Shown here one piece after another: positions 1 to 7,446 of a stretch of DNA of 17,388 nt. This DNA comes from Bacteroidota bacterium. GTDB taxonomy: Bacteria > Bacteroidota > Bacteroidia > Chitinophagales > Chitinophagaceae. A program made the translations under genes and the position numbers. Under the pieces are notes generated by a model. It saw only the letters and a list, made by a program, of their open reading frames with translations, had not been told where the DNA came from and made no database searches. The DNA is taken from contig JAEZCV010000113.1 in assembly GCA_023429985.1 (NCBI GenBank), forward strand, positions 1 to 17,388. The letters are read 5' to 3'. Numbering within the stretch: position 1 is the first letter of the stretch; each line of letters begins with the position of its first letter.

Positions 1-1
1 G

Positions 2-928
2 TTCAGGAACTTTGAACAGGCGGAATCAGAAATAGCTTTTCTTGAAAAATTCAATATCAGGAAGATATTTATAGATGATGATGATTATCCAAAGCGGCTT
101 TTTCATTGTTACGATGCCCCGGTTTTGCTATTTCACAAAGGAATGGCAAACCTGAATACATCAAAAATAATAGGGATAGTTGGTACCCGAAATGCCAGTG
201 AATATGGCAGAACGGTAACTGAAAAACTTATACAGGACCTGGCCGGTCTGGATATTTTAATTATCAGTGGTCTTGCCGTTGGAATTGATGCCATAGCGCA
301 TAAAGCTTCAATTAAGAATAACCTGCCCACTGTTGGGGTAATAGGTCATGGACTGGATAATTTATATCCTTATGAAAACACTTCGCTTGCAAAAGAAATG
401 GTTAAAAACTCAGGAGGCTTGTTAACAGAATTCTTTAGTGGAACTAAACCAGATAAACATAATTTCCCATTACGAAACCGGATTGTGGCAGGATTGTGTG
501 ATGCTTTGATAGTGATAGAAACGAATGTAAAGGGAGGAAGTATGATCACAGCAAAACTTGCAGATTCCTACCATCGCGATATTTTTGCAGTTCCCGGAAA
601 AGTTACAGACAATAAAAGTAGTGGGTGTAATTACCTGATCAGGAAAAACAAAGCAATGATGATCACCTGTGCAGATGATCTTATTGAAATGATGGGCTGG
701 CAGGAAAATAAAATAAAACCTAAAAAACAAAGAGAATTATTTCATGAATTTTCTGAGGCAGAGAAAAATATTATCAAATTCCTTGAAGAAAATGGAATGA
801 AGTCGATTGATGAATTAAATGGAAACTGCAATCTTACCAGCAGTGAAACTGCAGCTGCGATTTTAAACCTGGAATTAAATGGAATTATAGAGTCGCTCCC
901 GGGTAAAATATATCGATTGATGCATTAG
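2..928 (+). CDS. dprA: DNA-processing protein DprA, 5' end outside the window
   Basis: DprA (Smf) binds incoming single-stranded DNA in the cytoplasm and loads RecA during natural transformation. The frame is open from base 2, so the gene starts to the left; 308 residues are visible and about 60-70 N-terminal ones (SAM-like region) are probably missing. The sequence before the first in-window TTG codon is clearly DprA (a YPKRL...YDAPVLLF stretch at about 85-135), so that TTG is not the start. Family motifs in order are GIVGTRNASEYG at about 173-208, SGLAVGIDAIAH at about 266-301, NFPLRNRIVAGL at about 461-496, and the GGSMITA and FAVPGK blocks. These form the Rossmann-like DNA-binding fold. 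The last 65 residues resemble the C-terminal winged helix. The TAG stop overlaps the stop of the convergent response regulator by four bases, leaving no room for a separate terminator. Confidence 0.95.
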   Translation, partial: FRNFEQAESEIAFLEKFNIRKIFIDDDDYPKRLFHCYDAPVLLFHKGMANLNTSKIIGIVGTRNASEYGRTVTEKLIQDLAGLDILIISGLAVGIDAIAHKASIKNNLPTVGVIGHGLDNLYPYENTSLAKEMVKNSGGLLTEFFSGTKPDKHNFPLRNRIVAGLCDALIVIETNVKGGSMITAKLADSYHRDIFAVPGKVTDNKSSGCNYLIRKNKAMMITCADDLIEMMGWQENKIKPKKQRELFHEFSEAEKNIIKFLEENGMKSIDELNGNCNLTSSETAAAILNLELNGIIESLPGKIYRLMH

Positions 929-1575
929 TCTACCAGGTTATTTCTAACAGCAAAAAATACTAGTCCTGCAGTATTCTTTGATCCAAATTTTTCCATCAGC
1001 CTGTCTTTAATGGCTTCTACCGTACGGGGACTGATCTCCATTTTCTGAGCAATTTCCTGGGCTGTAAATTCCATGCAGATAAATTTCAGCACGTCTCTTT
1101 CCTTATCACTTAAAGTAATTTCCCTGTTAAGTGAAGGCACTATTTTTTGTTTTGAATGAGCTTTCTTCAACAATATGCGGTTCACAAAGCTATTCAGGTA
1201 ATATCCTTTTTCATGAACATCCATAATGGCCTTCCTGATTTCGGAAGGTTCTGCGTTTTTAAGCAGGTAGCCATTAGCACCGTTTTCCATCAGGTGAGAA
1301 ACAAATCTTTCATCTTCATACATGCTCAGAACAATAATATGAATCTGGGGAAAGTTCTTACTGAGAAGTTTAGTGGTTTCTATTCCATCTTTACCGGGCA
1401 TGCGAAGGTCCATCAATACAACATCGGGTTCGGCGGCTACAATGCCTTCCAGTAATTCATTTCCATTCTCTGCTTCCTGCACAAATTTTATATTGGTGAA
1501 CGGCCGCAGGGAAAGGATTACACCTTTGCGAAATATTTTATGATCGTCAGCTATTGCAACTTTAATTACATCCAT
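925..1575 (-). CDS. NarL/FixJ-type response regulator of cassette 1
   Basis: This 216-residue protein has an N-terminal receiver domain and a C-terminal LuxR-type helix-turn-helix. The receiver has the acidic pair DD at 10-11, the phosphoacceptor Asp56 in VVLMDLRMP, the switch Ser84 in IVLSMYED and Lys106 in GYLLK. The DNA-binding domain (about 150-216) has the recognition region SPRTVEAIKDRL. The open frame extends 44 codons further upstream, but that part overlaps the kinase gene and does not resemble a receiver. The ATG at 1575 follows a good AGGAAAGG ribosome site, lies 22 bases after the kinase stop, and gives the usual family length. It is the third gene of the membrane protein-kinase-regulator cassette and presumably takes phosphate from the kinase just upstream. 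Target genes cannot be read from the sequence. Confidence 0.93.
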   Translation of the reverse strand: MDVIKVAIADDHKIFRKGVILSLRPFTNIKFVQEAENGNELLEGIVAAEPDVVLMDLRMPGKDGIETTKLLSKNFPQIHIIVLSMYEDERFVSHLMENGANGYLLKNAEPSEIRKAIMDVHEKGYYLNSFVNRILLKKAHSKQKIVPSLNREITLSDKERDVLKFICMEFTAQEIAQKMEISPRTVEAIKDRLMEKFGSKNTAGLVFFAVRNNLVD

Positions 1576-1597
1576 ACCTTTCCTAATGGCTTTAAAA

Positions 1598-2443
1598 TTA
1601 GGAATTTGATCCCAACGATTCCAAATGTTCTTCCTTGGGAATTTCCAGTGTGACTTTATAATATGTTTGAGAAGGATCTTTTTCGAAATATATATTACCA
1701 TGAACAACCTTTAACCGGCTGCTGATATTTTTCAATCCAAGTCCCACATTACTTTTATTGAGTTTATCAAAATCTGCCTGCACAATACCGCGGCCATCAT
1801 GATGAATACGAAGGATAAACATGCCGGCATGAACATTTTGCGTTAAGTGAATGAAACTGGAGTTACTATGTTTTAAAATATTATTGATCAATTCCTGAAT
1901 TACACGGAACACGATCAATTCCACTTCGGGTTTTAATCTTTCCCTGTAATCATGAAACCTGCTGCTGGCATTAATTGCACCAGAGCCACTGATCTTTTGA
2001 AAAAGATCATTAGTTGCAGATTCCAGTCCAAAATTTTTCAGAGTGGGAGGCATCAGGTTATGACTGATATTCCTGATCAGCTGAATGGTATCATCGAGTA
2101 TTTGCCTGGCCTGGAAGATGGATTGCAGCTGTGAAGCTTTATCCAGGTTCACCAGGTTTTCATTAAGGTATAACCTGGCTGTAGCCAGCAAAGGACCTGC
2201 ATCATCGTGCAAATCGGCGGCCAGTCTTTGCCTTTCCTCTTCCTGTAAACGAATAGAAGCGTTTAAGAGAATTTTTTGTTGCTCATGTTCCAGGTGCTGG
2301 AGCTTAAGCTGGTAGCGAATCACTTTACGCTGATGAAAAATTATAAAAAGTATCAGGCCGATAGTAAGAACAAGCATGCCAAGGGTTCCGAGGAACAATA
2401 CCAGGGAAATGCTTGAATTTGACGATGCCTGTAAGAGAAACAT
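1598..2443 (-). CDS. HisKA_3 sensor histidine kinase of cassette 1
   Basis: A 281-residue NarX/DesK-class histidine kinase. Residues 12-36 form one membrane helix, followed by a charged helical stretch (37-70) and the dimerisation/phosphoacceptor helix with His79 in RLAADLHDDAGPLL. The HATPase_c domain follows: N box ELINNILKHS at 184-193, G1-like DGRGI around Asp216, and GLGLKNISSRL at 234-244. There is no PAS, GAF or periplasmic domain, so sensing probably depends on a partner. The gene for a seven-helix membrane protein ends four bases upstream, and the cognate regulator starts 22 bases downstream. The residue five after His79 is Pro84, where family members with the DxxxQ phosphatase motif have Gln. 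Class and pairing are secure; the signal is unknown. Confidence 0.92.
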   Translation of the reverse strand: MFLLQASSNSSISLVLFLGTLGMLVLTIGLILFIIFHQRKVIRYQLKLQHLEHEQQKILLNASIRLQEEERQRLAADLHDDAGPLLATARLYLNENLVNLDKASQLQSIFQARQILDDTIQLIRNISHNLMPPTLKNFGLESATNDLFQKISGSGAINASSRFHDYRERLKPEVELIVFRVIQELINNILKHSNSSFIHLTQNVHAGMFILRIHHDGRGIVQADFDKLNKSNVGLGLKNISSRLKVVHGNIYFEKDPSQTYYKVTLEIPKEEHLESLGSNS

Positions 2444-2447
2444 AAAG

Positions 2448-3122
2448 TTAGTTTGAGTGTGGTTTTATTCTAAAGGTTTTGGATTTTTTGTTTTGCGCGA
2501 TCAGGTTGGCAATACCAATAGCAAAAAAAACATTTTTTACAATATAGAAAACATAGGTCAAAAACCAGTAATCATCCAGAATTTTAGATCCGGCTTTTTC
2601 AGCAAAGAGGTAGATAAAGAAGCTTCCCCCTAAGTAAATTAATATGCCAATGGCGATCCAGAAATGATAGCGGTTGTAAATAAAAGAATCGCTTAAGTCA
2701 TTCATTTGCTCATAGAGATAATAGAAACAATAGATCATGATTAAAATTGTTTCTACACCAATGGGAAGCGAGTCAAAGTTCTTTGCGGATGGATTGAAAT
2801 TAAAGATTACAATCCCTAAAAATATTAAACTAGAAAAAATTATTGCCTTTTTATATTTCTCATTTACAGAAATCCTGTAAAAAATTGCTGCAAAAATAGC
2901 ATACTCAACTATGGTAAAGAGTGCGTTGTTAAAATAATGGGCTTTATCTGGAAGTATGAGCGAAATAATATTAAAAAGGCTATTAAATATGCAGATTGAC
3001 AAAACAAACCAAATAGTTTTAATTCTTTTGAACGGCTTAAGAAAAAATAGAATTTGTATGATTACAAATAAATCCGCTGCAAAAACCCCATAAAAAAAAA
3101 GGTCTTCTATAGTTTCGGTCAT
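2448..3122 (-). CDS. Seven-helix membrane protein, first gene of cassette 1 (putative sensor)
   Basis: I do not recognise a named family. The 224-residue protein is very hydrophobic, with about seven membrane helices (roughly 8-28, 34-57, 63-85, 93-109, 118-139, 152-174 and 185-209), short loops and a basic C-terminal tail. It has no signal peptide and no enzymatic motif. It is homologous by eye to the protein at 6570-7268. Both have TI(V/I)E before helix 3, a YKKA/YRKI stretch before helix 4, and an aromatic-FWIA(I/S)G block starting helix 6. Each sits directly in front of a HisKA_3 kinase, here four bases away. The kinase lacks a sensor domain, so this protein may receive or transmit the signal (inference). 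The ATG at 3122 begins a divergent gene-free stretch, with a TATATTTG box five bases before it. Confidence 0.85.
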   Translation of the reverse strand: MTETIEDLFFYGVFAADLFVIIQILFFLKPFKRIKTIWFVLSICIFNSLFNIISLILPDKAHYFNNALFTIVEYAIFAAIFYRISVNEKYKKAIIFSSLIFLGIVIFNFNPSAKNFDSLPIGVETILIMIYCFYYLYEQMNDLSDSFIYNRYHFWIAIGILIYLGGSFFIYLFAEKAGSKILDDYWFLTYVFYIVKNVFFAIGIANLIAQNKKSKTFRIKPHSN

Positions 3123-3743
3123 TGCCTCAAATATAGAAAACCTCCCTAGAAATTAAAAATTAGCTTATTCAGCCTCCCACCATATAGAACCTTCGTCTTT
3201 GATAGGCCTAGTTCTAAACGTTTTTTTAGTCATGACAGTAAGTTTTGTTAACAGCTGTAAAATTTCATTCTTAATGTTCTTTATTCAATGGGTATAAAAC
3301 AGGCTCACCTAATAATTTTTTTTAATAACCCGCTCTGAACATGTATTTCCACCAACATTTAATGGTGTTTGCCCCATCAATAAAACGTGAATATACGAAT
3401 AGTTTTGCGTATTTTTACTAAGGATATTTTCCAAATTTTTCCAGTTTGCAATGCCGGAGTGTCCGTTCTCAATTGGGAAAAGACTGCATTTATTTGAATT
3501 TTCGAAGGATTTTGTAAAATTACCCCTCTGCTCCGATTATAACCAGAGGCTATTTGAAAAAATTCAAAAATCGGAATAATCTAAAGTTATAATAAGTATT
3601 TTTACGAAAGAGGTTTAGTAAAAACCCTTAAAAATTTACCTGTATTAAATACCAATTATTTAATCTAAACATTATCATTGACCGTAAAAATCCTTTAGTT
3701 TTGACCCCTACTGCTTATAACCCAATTAATTAAACCAATTTCC
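3123..3743. other. 621-base AT-rich gene-free divergent region
   Basis: This stretch separates the leftward cassette 1 from the rightward regulator-methyltransferase pair, and should hold promoters for both. On the - strand a TATATTTG box (3128-3135) lies next to the membrane-protein start. On the + strand a TTG...TAGTTTTG pair lies 41 bases before the regulator start. A second TAGTTTTG (3400-3407) has no well-placed partner. A weak AT-rich inverted repeat (3599-3605 with 3618-3624) is also present. Two short words here (3436-3450 and 3499-3513) recur close to the start of the second orphan regulator. A 42-codon open frame at 3451-3579 has no convincing coding signal. I see no RNA gene, terminator or mobile element. 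Confidence 0.6.
3678..3703 (+). promoter_or_regulatory. Candidate promoter for the regulator-methyltransferase pair
   Basis: TTG at 3678-3680 and TAGTTTTG at 3696-3703 match the Bacteroidota housekeeping pattern (TTG near -33, TAnnTTTG near -7). The 15-base spacer is a few bases shorter than usual. Transcription would start near 3708, giving a leader of about 35 bases before the ATG at 3744. Recognised by pattern only. Confidence 0.35.
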
Positions 3744-4400
3744 ATGACTGCCCAGCAAATTAAAGTGGCCATTGCCGATGACCACAAAATCTTCAGGGAT
3801 GGAATTAAGATGGCCCTTAAGGATAGAGATTACCTGAAAATATTATGGGAAGCCGAAGATGGCCGGGACCTGATGCACAAACTTAAATTGAAGCAACCTG
3901 ATGTTTTGTTAATGGATATCAGGATGCCTGAAATTGACGGAGTAAATGCGATCGGTATCATCCGGAAAGAATACGAGGATATAAAGATCATTGTTCTCAC
4001 GATGTACGACGACCAGGAAATGATCACAAAAATGATGGAGATGGGTGCCAATGCTTATTTAACAAAAACAACCGAACCCGACGAAATTTACCAGGCCATT
4101 CTCACCTGCATGAATGATGATTTTTACTTCAACGACCTGGTGAATAAGGCTGTTTTATTAAAACTCCAGCATAAAAAAGCAGTAAAACAATTCTACCCCA
4201 ATCCTGTAAAATTTTCTGAAAAAGAGATCCGCATATTGAAATGCATTGCAGAGGATAAGACCACTGAAGAAATTTCCAAAGAAGTATTTCTCAGTCCACG
4301 CACCATTGAAACCATACGCCAGCAGATGAAGCAAAAAGTAGGTGCTAAAACCATTGCCGGACTTGTAATGTATGCTACAAGAAATAAATTGCTGGACTGA
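3744..4400 (+). CDS. Orphan NarL/FixJ-type response regulator coupled to a methyltransferase
   Basis: A 218-residue regulator with an intact receiver: DD at 12-13, phosphoacceptor Asp58 in VLLMDIRMP, switch Thr86 in IVLTMYDD and Lys108 in AYLTK. A LuxR-type helix-turn-helix lies at about 155-218, with SPRTIETIRQQM. No histidine kinase gene adjoins it on its strand, so its phosphodonor is elsewhere or is a kinase of a flanking cassette (inference). It is closely similar to the orphan regulator at 8686-9351, sharing (A/S)YLTK, IYQAI and FNDL.NKA. Its TGA stop overlaps the ATG of the methyltransferase gene (TGATG), so the two are almost certainly translationally coupled. The ATG at 3744 gives the usual receiver N terminus. 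Confidence 0.93.
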   Translation: MTAQQIKVAIADDHKIFRDGIKMALKDRDYLKILWEAEDGRDLMHKLKLKQPDVLLMDIRMPEIDGVNAIGIIRKEYEDIKIIVLTMYDDQEMITKMMEMGANAYLTKTTEPDEIYQAILTCMNDDFYFNDLVNKAVLLKLQHKKAVKQFYPNPVKFSEKEIRILKCIAEDKTTEEISKEVFLSPRTIETIRQQMKQKVGAKTIAGLVMYATRNKLLD

Positions 4401-5158
4401 TGAATGGCGATTCAAACGTAAATGATGCATTTTTTACCGGCATGTTTCAGGATGTTTGGAAGCTGATGTTACCCGAGGCGCTAACGAAAACAGAAATAGA
4501 TTTCATACTGGATGTTTGTAATTTAAGTGAAGGAAAAACTTTACTTGATTTTATGTGTGGTCATGGCAGGCATGCCCTGGCCCTTGCCGAAAACAGGATC
4601 CAGGTAACAGCCATTGATAACCAGGAGAAGTTCGTACAGGAGATACAAACTAAGGCCGGTAATTCTGGCTTACCCCTTACTGCAATCAATTCCACGGCAG
4701 TAGATTTTAAAACTGATAAAAAATTTGATGCCATCATTTGCATGGGAAACAGTTTCAGTTTTTTCAATCTAGCTGATACAAAATCAATTATTGAAAACTG
4801 GGCAAAAGTTTTAAATGAAAATGGAAGGATCATTATAAGTTCCTGGATGATCGCCGAGATTGCAATTAGACAATTCAGAAAACGAGAATGGTTTTCGGTT
4901 GAGGACTATAAATATTTTCTTGAAAATACTTTCAAATTTCAACCTACGAGAATTGAATCCACGCAAACAATTATTTCGAAAGAAGGAAAAATTGAAACAC
5001 GAGAAGCGGTTGATTATTTGTATTCTATAAATGAACTGGAAGAACTTTTTCTTCTCAACAATTTAAAGATCGCTGCATTATATGCAACACCCCGGAAAAA
5101 ACCTTTTACAATAGAGGATGCCCAGGTTTACATTGTATTGGAGATGGTTATGCCATAG
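4400..5158 (+). CDS. Class I SAM-dependent methyltransferase
   Basis: A 252-residue soluble protein with a Rossmann-type methyltransferase core. Motif I is LLDFMCGHGRHALALA at about 48-63. The acidic residue for the SAM ribose is Asp73 in TAIDN, motif IV is FDAIICMGNSF at 109-119, and a hydrophobic strand follows at about 143-148 (RIIISS). The C-terminal third is a beta-rich region with no feature that names a substrate. CGHGRHA is typical of generic Methyltransf_25/11-type enzymes acting on small molecules or proteins. It starts inside the stop of the regulator gene, so production is tied to that regulator; a methyltransferase as the regulator's partner or target is inference. Its TAG stop runs 11 bases into the convergent cassette 2 regulator. 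Confidence 0.85.
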   Translation: MNGDSNVNDAFFTGMFQDVWKLMLPEALTKTEIDFILDVCNLSEGKTLLDFMCGHGRHALALAENRIQVTAIDNQEKFVQEIQTKAGNSGLPLTAINSTAVDFKTDKKFDAIICMGNSFSFFNLADTKSIIENWAKVLNENGRIIISSWMIAEIAIRQFRKREWFSVEDYKYFLENTFKFQPTRIESTQTIISKEGKIETREAVDYLYSINELEELFLLNNLKIAALYATPRKKPFTIEDAQVYIVLEMVMP

Positions 5159-5804
5159 AAACCACCCCATTTTTGATAGCCACCATTGCCAGCCCTACCC
5201 TGCTATTTACATCCAGTTTTACAAACAAGAGGTCGCGTAAGGCCTCCACGCTTCTTGGCGACAATCCCATTTCCTGTGCAATCTCTTTATAAGTTTTGTC
5301 TGTACATGCCATTTTTAAAAAACTGATCTCCTGGTCTGTCATCAAAGCATTCTGCACTTTTGGATTAGCCACCGAACTATTGCGAAACAAATTGGCCAGT
5401 CTTCCTGCTGTTTGCGTTGAATAATAATACCCCGAGCCCATTACAGAATTGATGGCAAATTTTAATTCGGAAGGATCTATATCTTTTTTAAGAAATCCTT
5501 TCACACCAGCCTGCAATAACCGGATAAGCGTGAGTTCAGAATCGTACATGGTAAGCATCAGCACATGAATCCCGGGATGGTGCTTTTTTAACCAAATGGC
5601 TGTATCATATCCATCCATTTCTGGCATGCTTAAATCCAACAAAACTACATCCGGTGCCTGCTGTTGCTTTAGTTTTTCAATAAACTCCAATCCATTCCTG
5701 GCCTCATAAATCACTTTGCAATCAGGGAAACTGTTTACCAGGTTGGCAAGTGCACTTCGCAACAGAACATGGTCATCAATAATTACAATTTTAGTCTGGC
5801 TCAT
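5148..5804 (-). CDS. NarL/FixJ-type response regulator of cassette 2
   Basis: A 218-residue regulator. The receiver has DD at 10-11, phosphoacceptor Asp57 in VVLLDLSMP, switch Thr85 in LMLTMYDS and Lys107 in GFLKK. The LuxR-type helix-turn-helix is at about 155-218, with SPRSVEALRDLL. It is the most divergent of the four regulators here: the DNA-contacting helix differs (SVEALRDLL against TVEAI-type) and the linker is shorter in charge. The ATG lies one base after the stop of the kinase gene, so the two are tightly coupled and presumably form a cognate pair. The 3' end overlaps the convergent methyltransferase gene by 11 bases. Confidence 0.93.
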   Translation of the reverse strand: MSQTKIVIIDDHVLLRSALANLVNSFPDCKVIYEARNGLEFIEKLKQQQAPDVVLLDLSMPEMDGYDTAIWLKKHHPGIHVLMLTMYDSELTLIRLLQAGVKGFLKKDIDPSELKFAINSVMGSGYYYSTQTAGRLANLFRNSSVANPKVQNALMTDQEISFLKMACTDKTYKEIAQEMGLSPRSVEALRDLLFVKLDVNSRVGLAMVAIKNGVVSMA

Positions 5805-5805
5805 A

Positions 5806-6594
5806 TTAATATGGTACTGTTATTAAAATTTTTGTGCCCCTGCCCAGGACACTGTCCAGGAATAATTCACTTCCTATGGTCTTAGCCCGGCTTATCATAT
5901 TTAAGATCCCGGAATGAACCTTTTCATGCGGACGGCCCGGATCATAAATAAAACCAACTCCATTATCTTCAATTTTGGCAATTAAATTTTCGGTTTCATA
6001 ATTCAATTCCAGGTCCACTTTTGTTGCACCTGCATGCTTCAAAATATTATTAAATCCTTCCTGGAATATCCGGAATAATACAAGTTCTTTTTCACAATCA
6101 ATAAAAATGGGATCCCCTTGTATTCTCAGCTTAACTTCAATTTTAGATGCCTGCTCAAGCTTTTCAATTTCAGCCCGAATGGCTTTGTGCAGTCCAAGAT
6201 TTTTAATGATGTCTGAATTCATACTTCTTGATAAATTATTCAGGTCGCCAATTGCCTTGGTCAGGATATCAATAGAAGCATTTGTGCTTTTGTAAATCTT
6301 ACGGGTATCTTTCCAGTTGATGGTATTTAGGTTCAACTTGGCAAGGGTGAGAGAAAGGCTGATATTATCATGTATCTCTTTAGAAATATCCAGAAAGGTT
6401 TGTTCCTGTATCTCCACCTGGGATTTCAATAAATTCCTTTCATTATCCAGCATCACTTTTTTCATGTTATCCATATACCCTAATAACCTTTTCTGATAGA
6501 GATATAGAATCAAAATGATCAACCCGGCGAGTAAAAATATCACCACGGTTGTTAAGGTTATAAAAAAGATCAGTTGATCGATTTGAGGCGACAT
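5806..6594 (-). CDS. HisKA_3 sensor histidine kinase of cassette 2
   Basis: A 262-residue kinase built like the one in cassette 1: one membrane helix (about 8-33), a charged helical connector, the phosphoacceptor helix with His75 in ISKEIHDNISLSL, and a HATPase_c domain with N box FNNILKHAG (181-189), G1 box EDNGVGF (208-214) and a short GILNM G2 region near 229-233. No extracytoplasmic or PAS domain is present. Its start overlaps the end of the upstream membrane-protein gene by 25 bases, and the regulator gene starts one base after its stop, so the three genes form one translational unit. The residue five after His75 is Leu80 rather than the Gln of the DxxxQ motif. Choosing a later start would remove the membrane helix. 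Confidence 0.92.
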   Translation of the reverse strand: MSPQIDQLIFFITLTTVVIFLLAGLIILILYLYQKRLLGYMDNMKKVMLDNERNLLKSQVEIQEQTFLDISKEIHDNISLSLTLAKLNLNTINWKDTRKIYKSTNASIDILTKAIGDLNNLSRSMNSDIIKNLGLHKAIRAEIEKLEQASKIEVKLRIQGDPIFIDCEKELVLFRIFQEGFNNILKHAGATKVDLELNYETENLIAKIEDNGVGFIYDPGRPHEKVHSGILNMISRAKTIGSELFLDSVLGRGTKILITVPY

Positions 6595-7268
6595 GATAAG
6601 GCTTTAATAAGAGTTATAAACAAAAAGAAGTAAAAAATATTAACTATTGTATATAAGGAATTATACAGTTCAATATTGCTTAATCTTATATAGTTCATGA
6701 GGAATGAGAATGGAAGTGTAGACAGTGCAAAAAACATCAATCCAGACGCTATCCAAAAATAAGGATCCTTCATAATTGGAGTTGGAGGAAGTTTTTTGAA
6801 CATGCTATTAAAATATAAAATACAGGGTACTAATAAAATGAAGGATTCCCAAATAAAAATTTTTTCAAGGGTATGTAATTTCAAATAACCATGCTGACTT
6901 AAATCATTTATCAATAAAAAAAATGAAATGCCAAAAAACACAATTGCAAAAAAAACTAGAATCTTTCTATAACTGGATTGAATACCCTCATAAAAAAATT
7001 TATAAAACGCAATAACTTCAATAATTGTTAAAGTGAAATCTACTGATTGTTGAGATTTTTTATAAGCAGGATAAAAAGATGTTTCCTCAATAGCATTAGA
7101 AAGTGCAAAGAAACATTGAGCAATAAAAAAAAATAAAAAATAAAAAATAAATATTTTAAATTCTTGTATTGCGTTTTTATAAAAATAAATAGTTCCAAAA
7201 GCAGTTGCTATTAAACAAAATAAATCAGTAAAATAACTATCCCCATAATAATCTAGGAACTTCTCCAT
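6570..7268 (-). CDS. Seven-helix membrane protein, first gene of cassette 2 (putative sensor)
   Basis: A 232-residue hydrophobic protein with about seven membrane helices and few polar loops. No family is recognised. It matches the cassette 1 membrane protein in length, helix layout and several motifs: TIIE before helix 3, a YRKI stretch, and YFWIASG opening helix 6. A GTG two codons upstream (7274) is also possible; I chose the ATG at 7268 because the cassette 1 homologue starts about as far from its first helix, and because a promoter-like box overlaps the GTG. It overlaps the kinase gene by 25 bases. A sensory or signal-relay role is inferred from the conserved gene order. Codon use is markedly AT-rich, with long A/T runs, compared with the flanking soluble genes; this is expected for so hydrophobic a protein and is not by itself a sign of transfer. 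Confidence 0.85.
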   Translation of the reverse strand: MEKFLDYYGDSYFTDLFCLIATAFGTIYFYKNAIQEFKIFIFYFLFFFIAQCFFALSNAIEETSFYPAYKKSQQSVDFTLTIIEVIAFYKFFYEGIQSSYRKILVFFAIVFFGISFFLLINDLSQHGYLKLHTLEKIFIWESFILLVPCILYFNSMFKKLPPTPIMKDPYFWIASGLMFFALSTLPFSFLMNYIRLSNIELYNSLYTIVNIFYFFLFITLIKALSCRLKSIN

Positions 7269-7273
7269 ATCCA

Positions 7274-7304
7274 CTAAAGTATAAATTCATATTTCACCCG
7301 TCAA
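7274..7304 (-). promoter_or_regulatory. Candidate promoter of cassette 2
   Basis: On the - strand, TTG (7304-7302) and TACTTTAG (7281-7274) are separated by 20 bases. This fits Bacteroidota -33/-7 spacing, with one mismatch in the TAnnTTTG box. The box ends five bases before the ATG, so the transcript would have almost no leader. Recognised by pattern only. Confidence 0.25.
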
Positions 7305-7446
7305 GTGGAAAACATCATAAAAAATGGGTTTTTTCCTCCTGTTTCAAAAACCTTATCCCTCCAAGAAATTAGAAAAGAAACCATCTTTCCGCTGATTTTC
7401 CCTTCTATAGCTTTTTGTCCGGGTCTAGCTTTATGTTTTAAAGATT

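Noticed and set aside
1576..1707. 44-codon N-terminal extension of the cassette 1 regulator
   Set aside because: It overlaps the kinase gene, does not resemble a receiver N terminus, and a good ribosome site precedes the ATG at 1575.
3599..3624. Inverted repeat TTTTTAC/GTAAAAA upstream of the orphan regulator
   Set aside because: Only seven pairs, mostly A/T, with a 12-base loop; too weak to call an operator.
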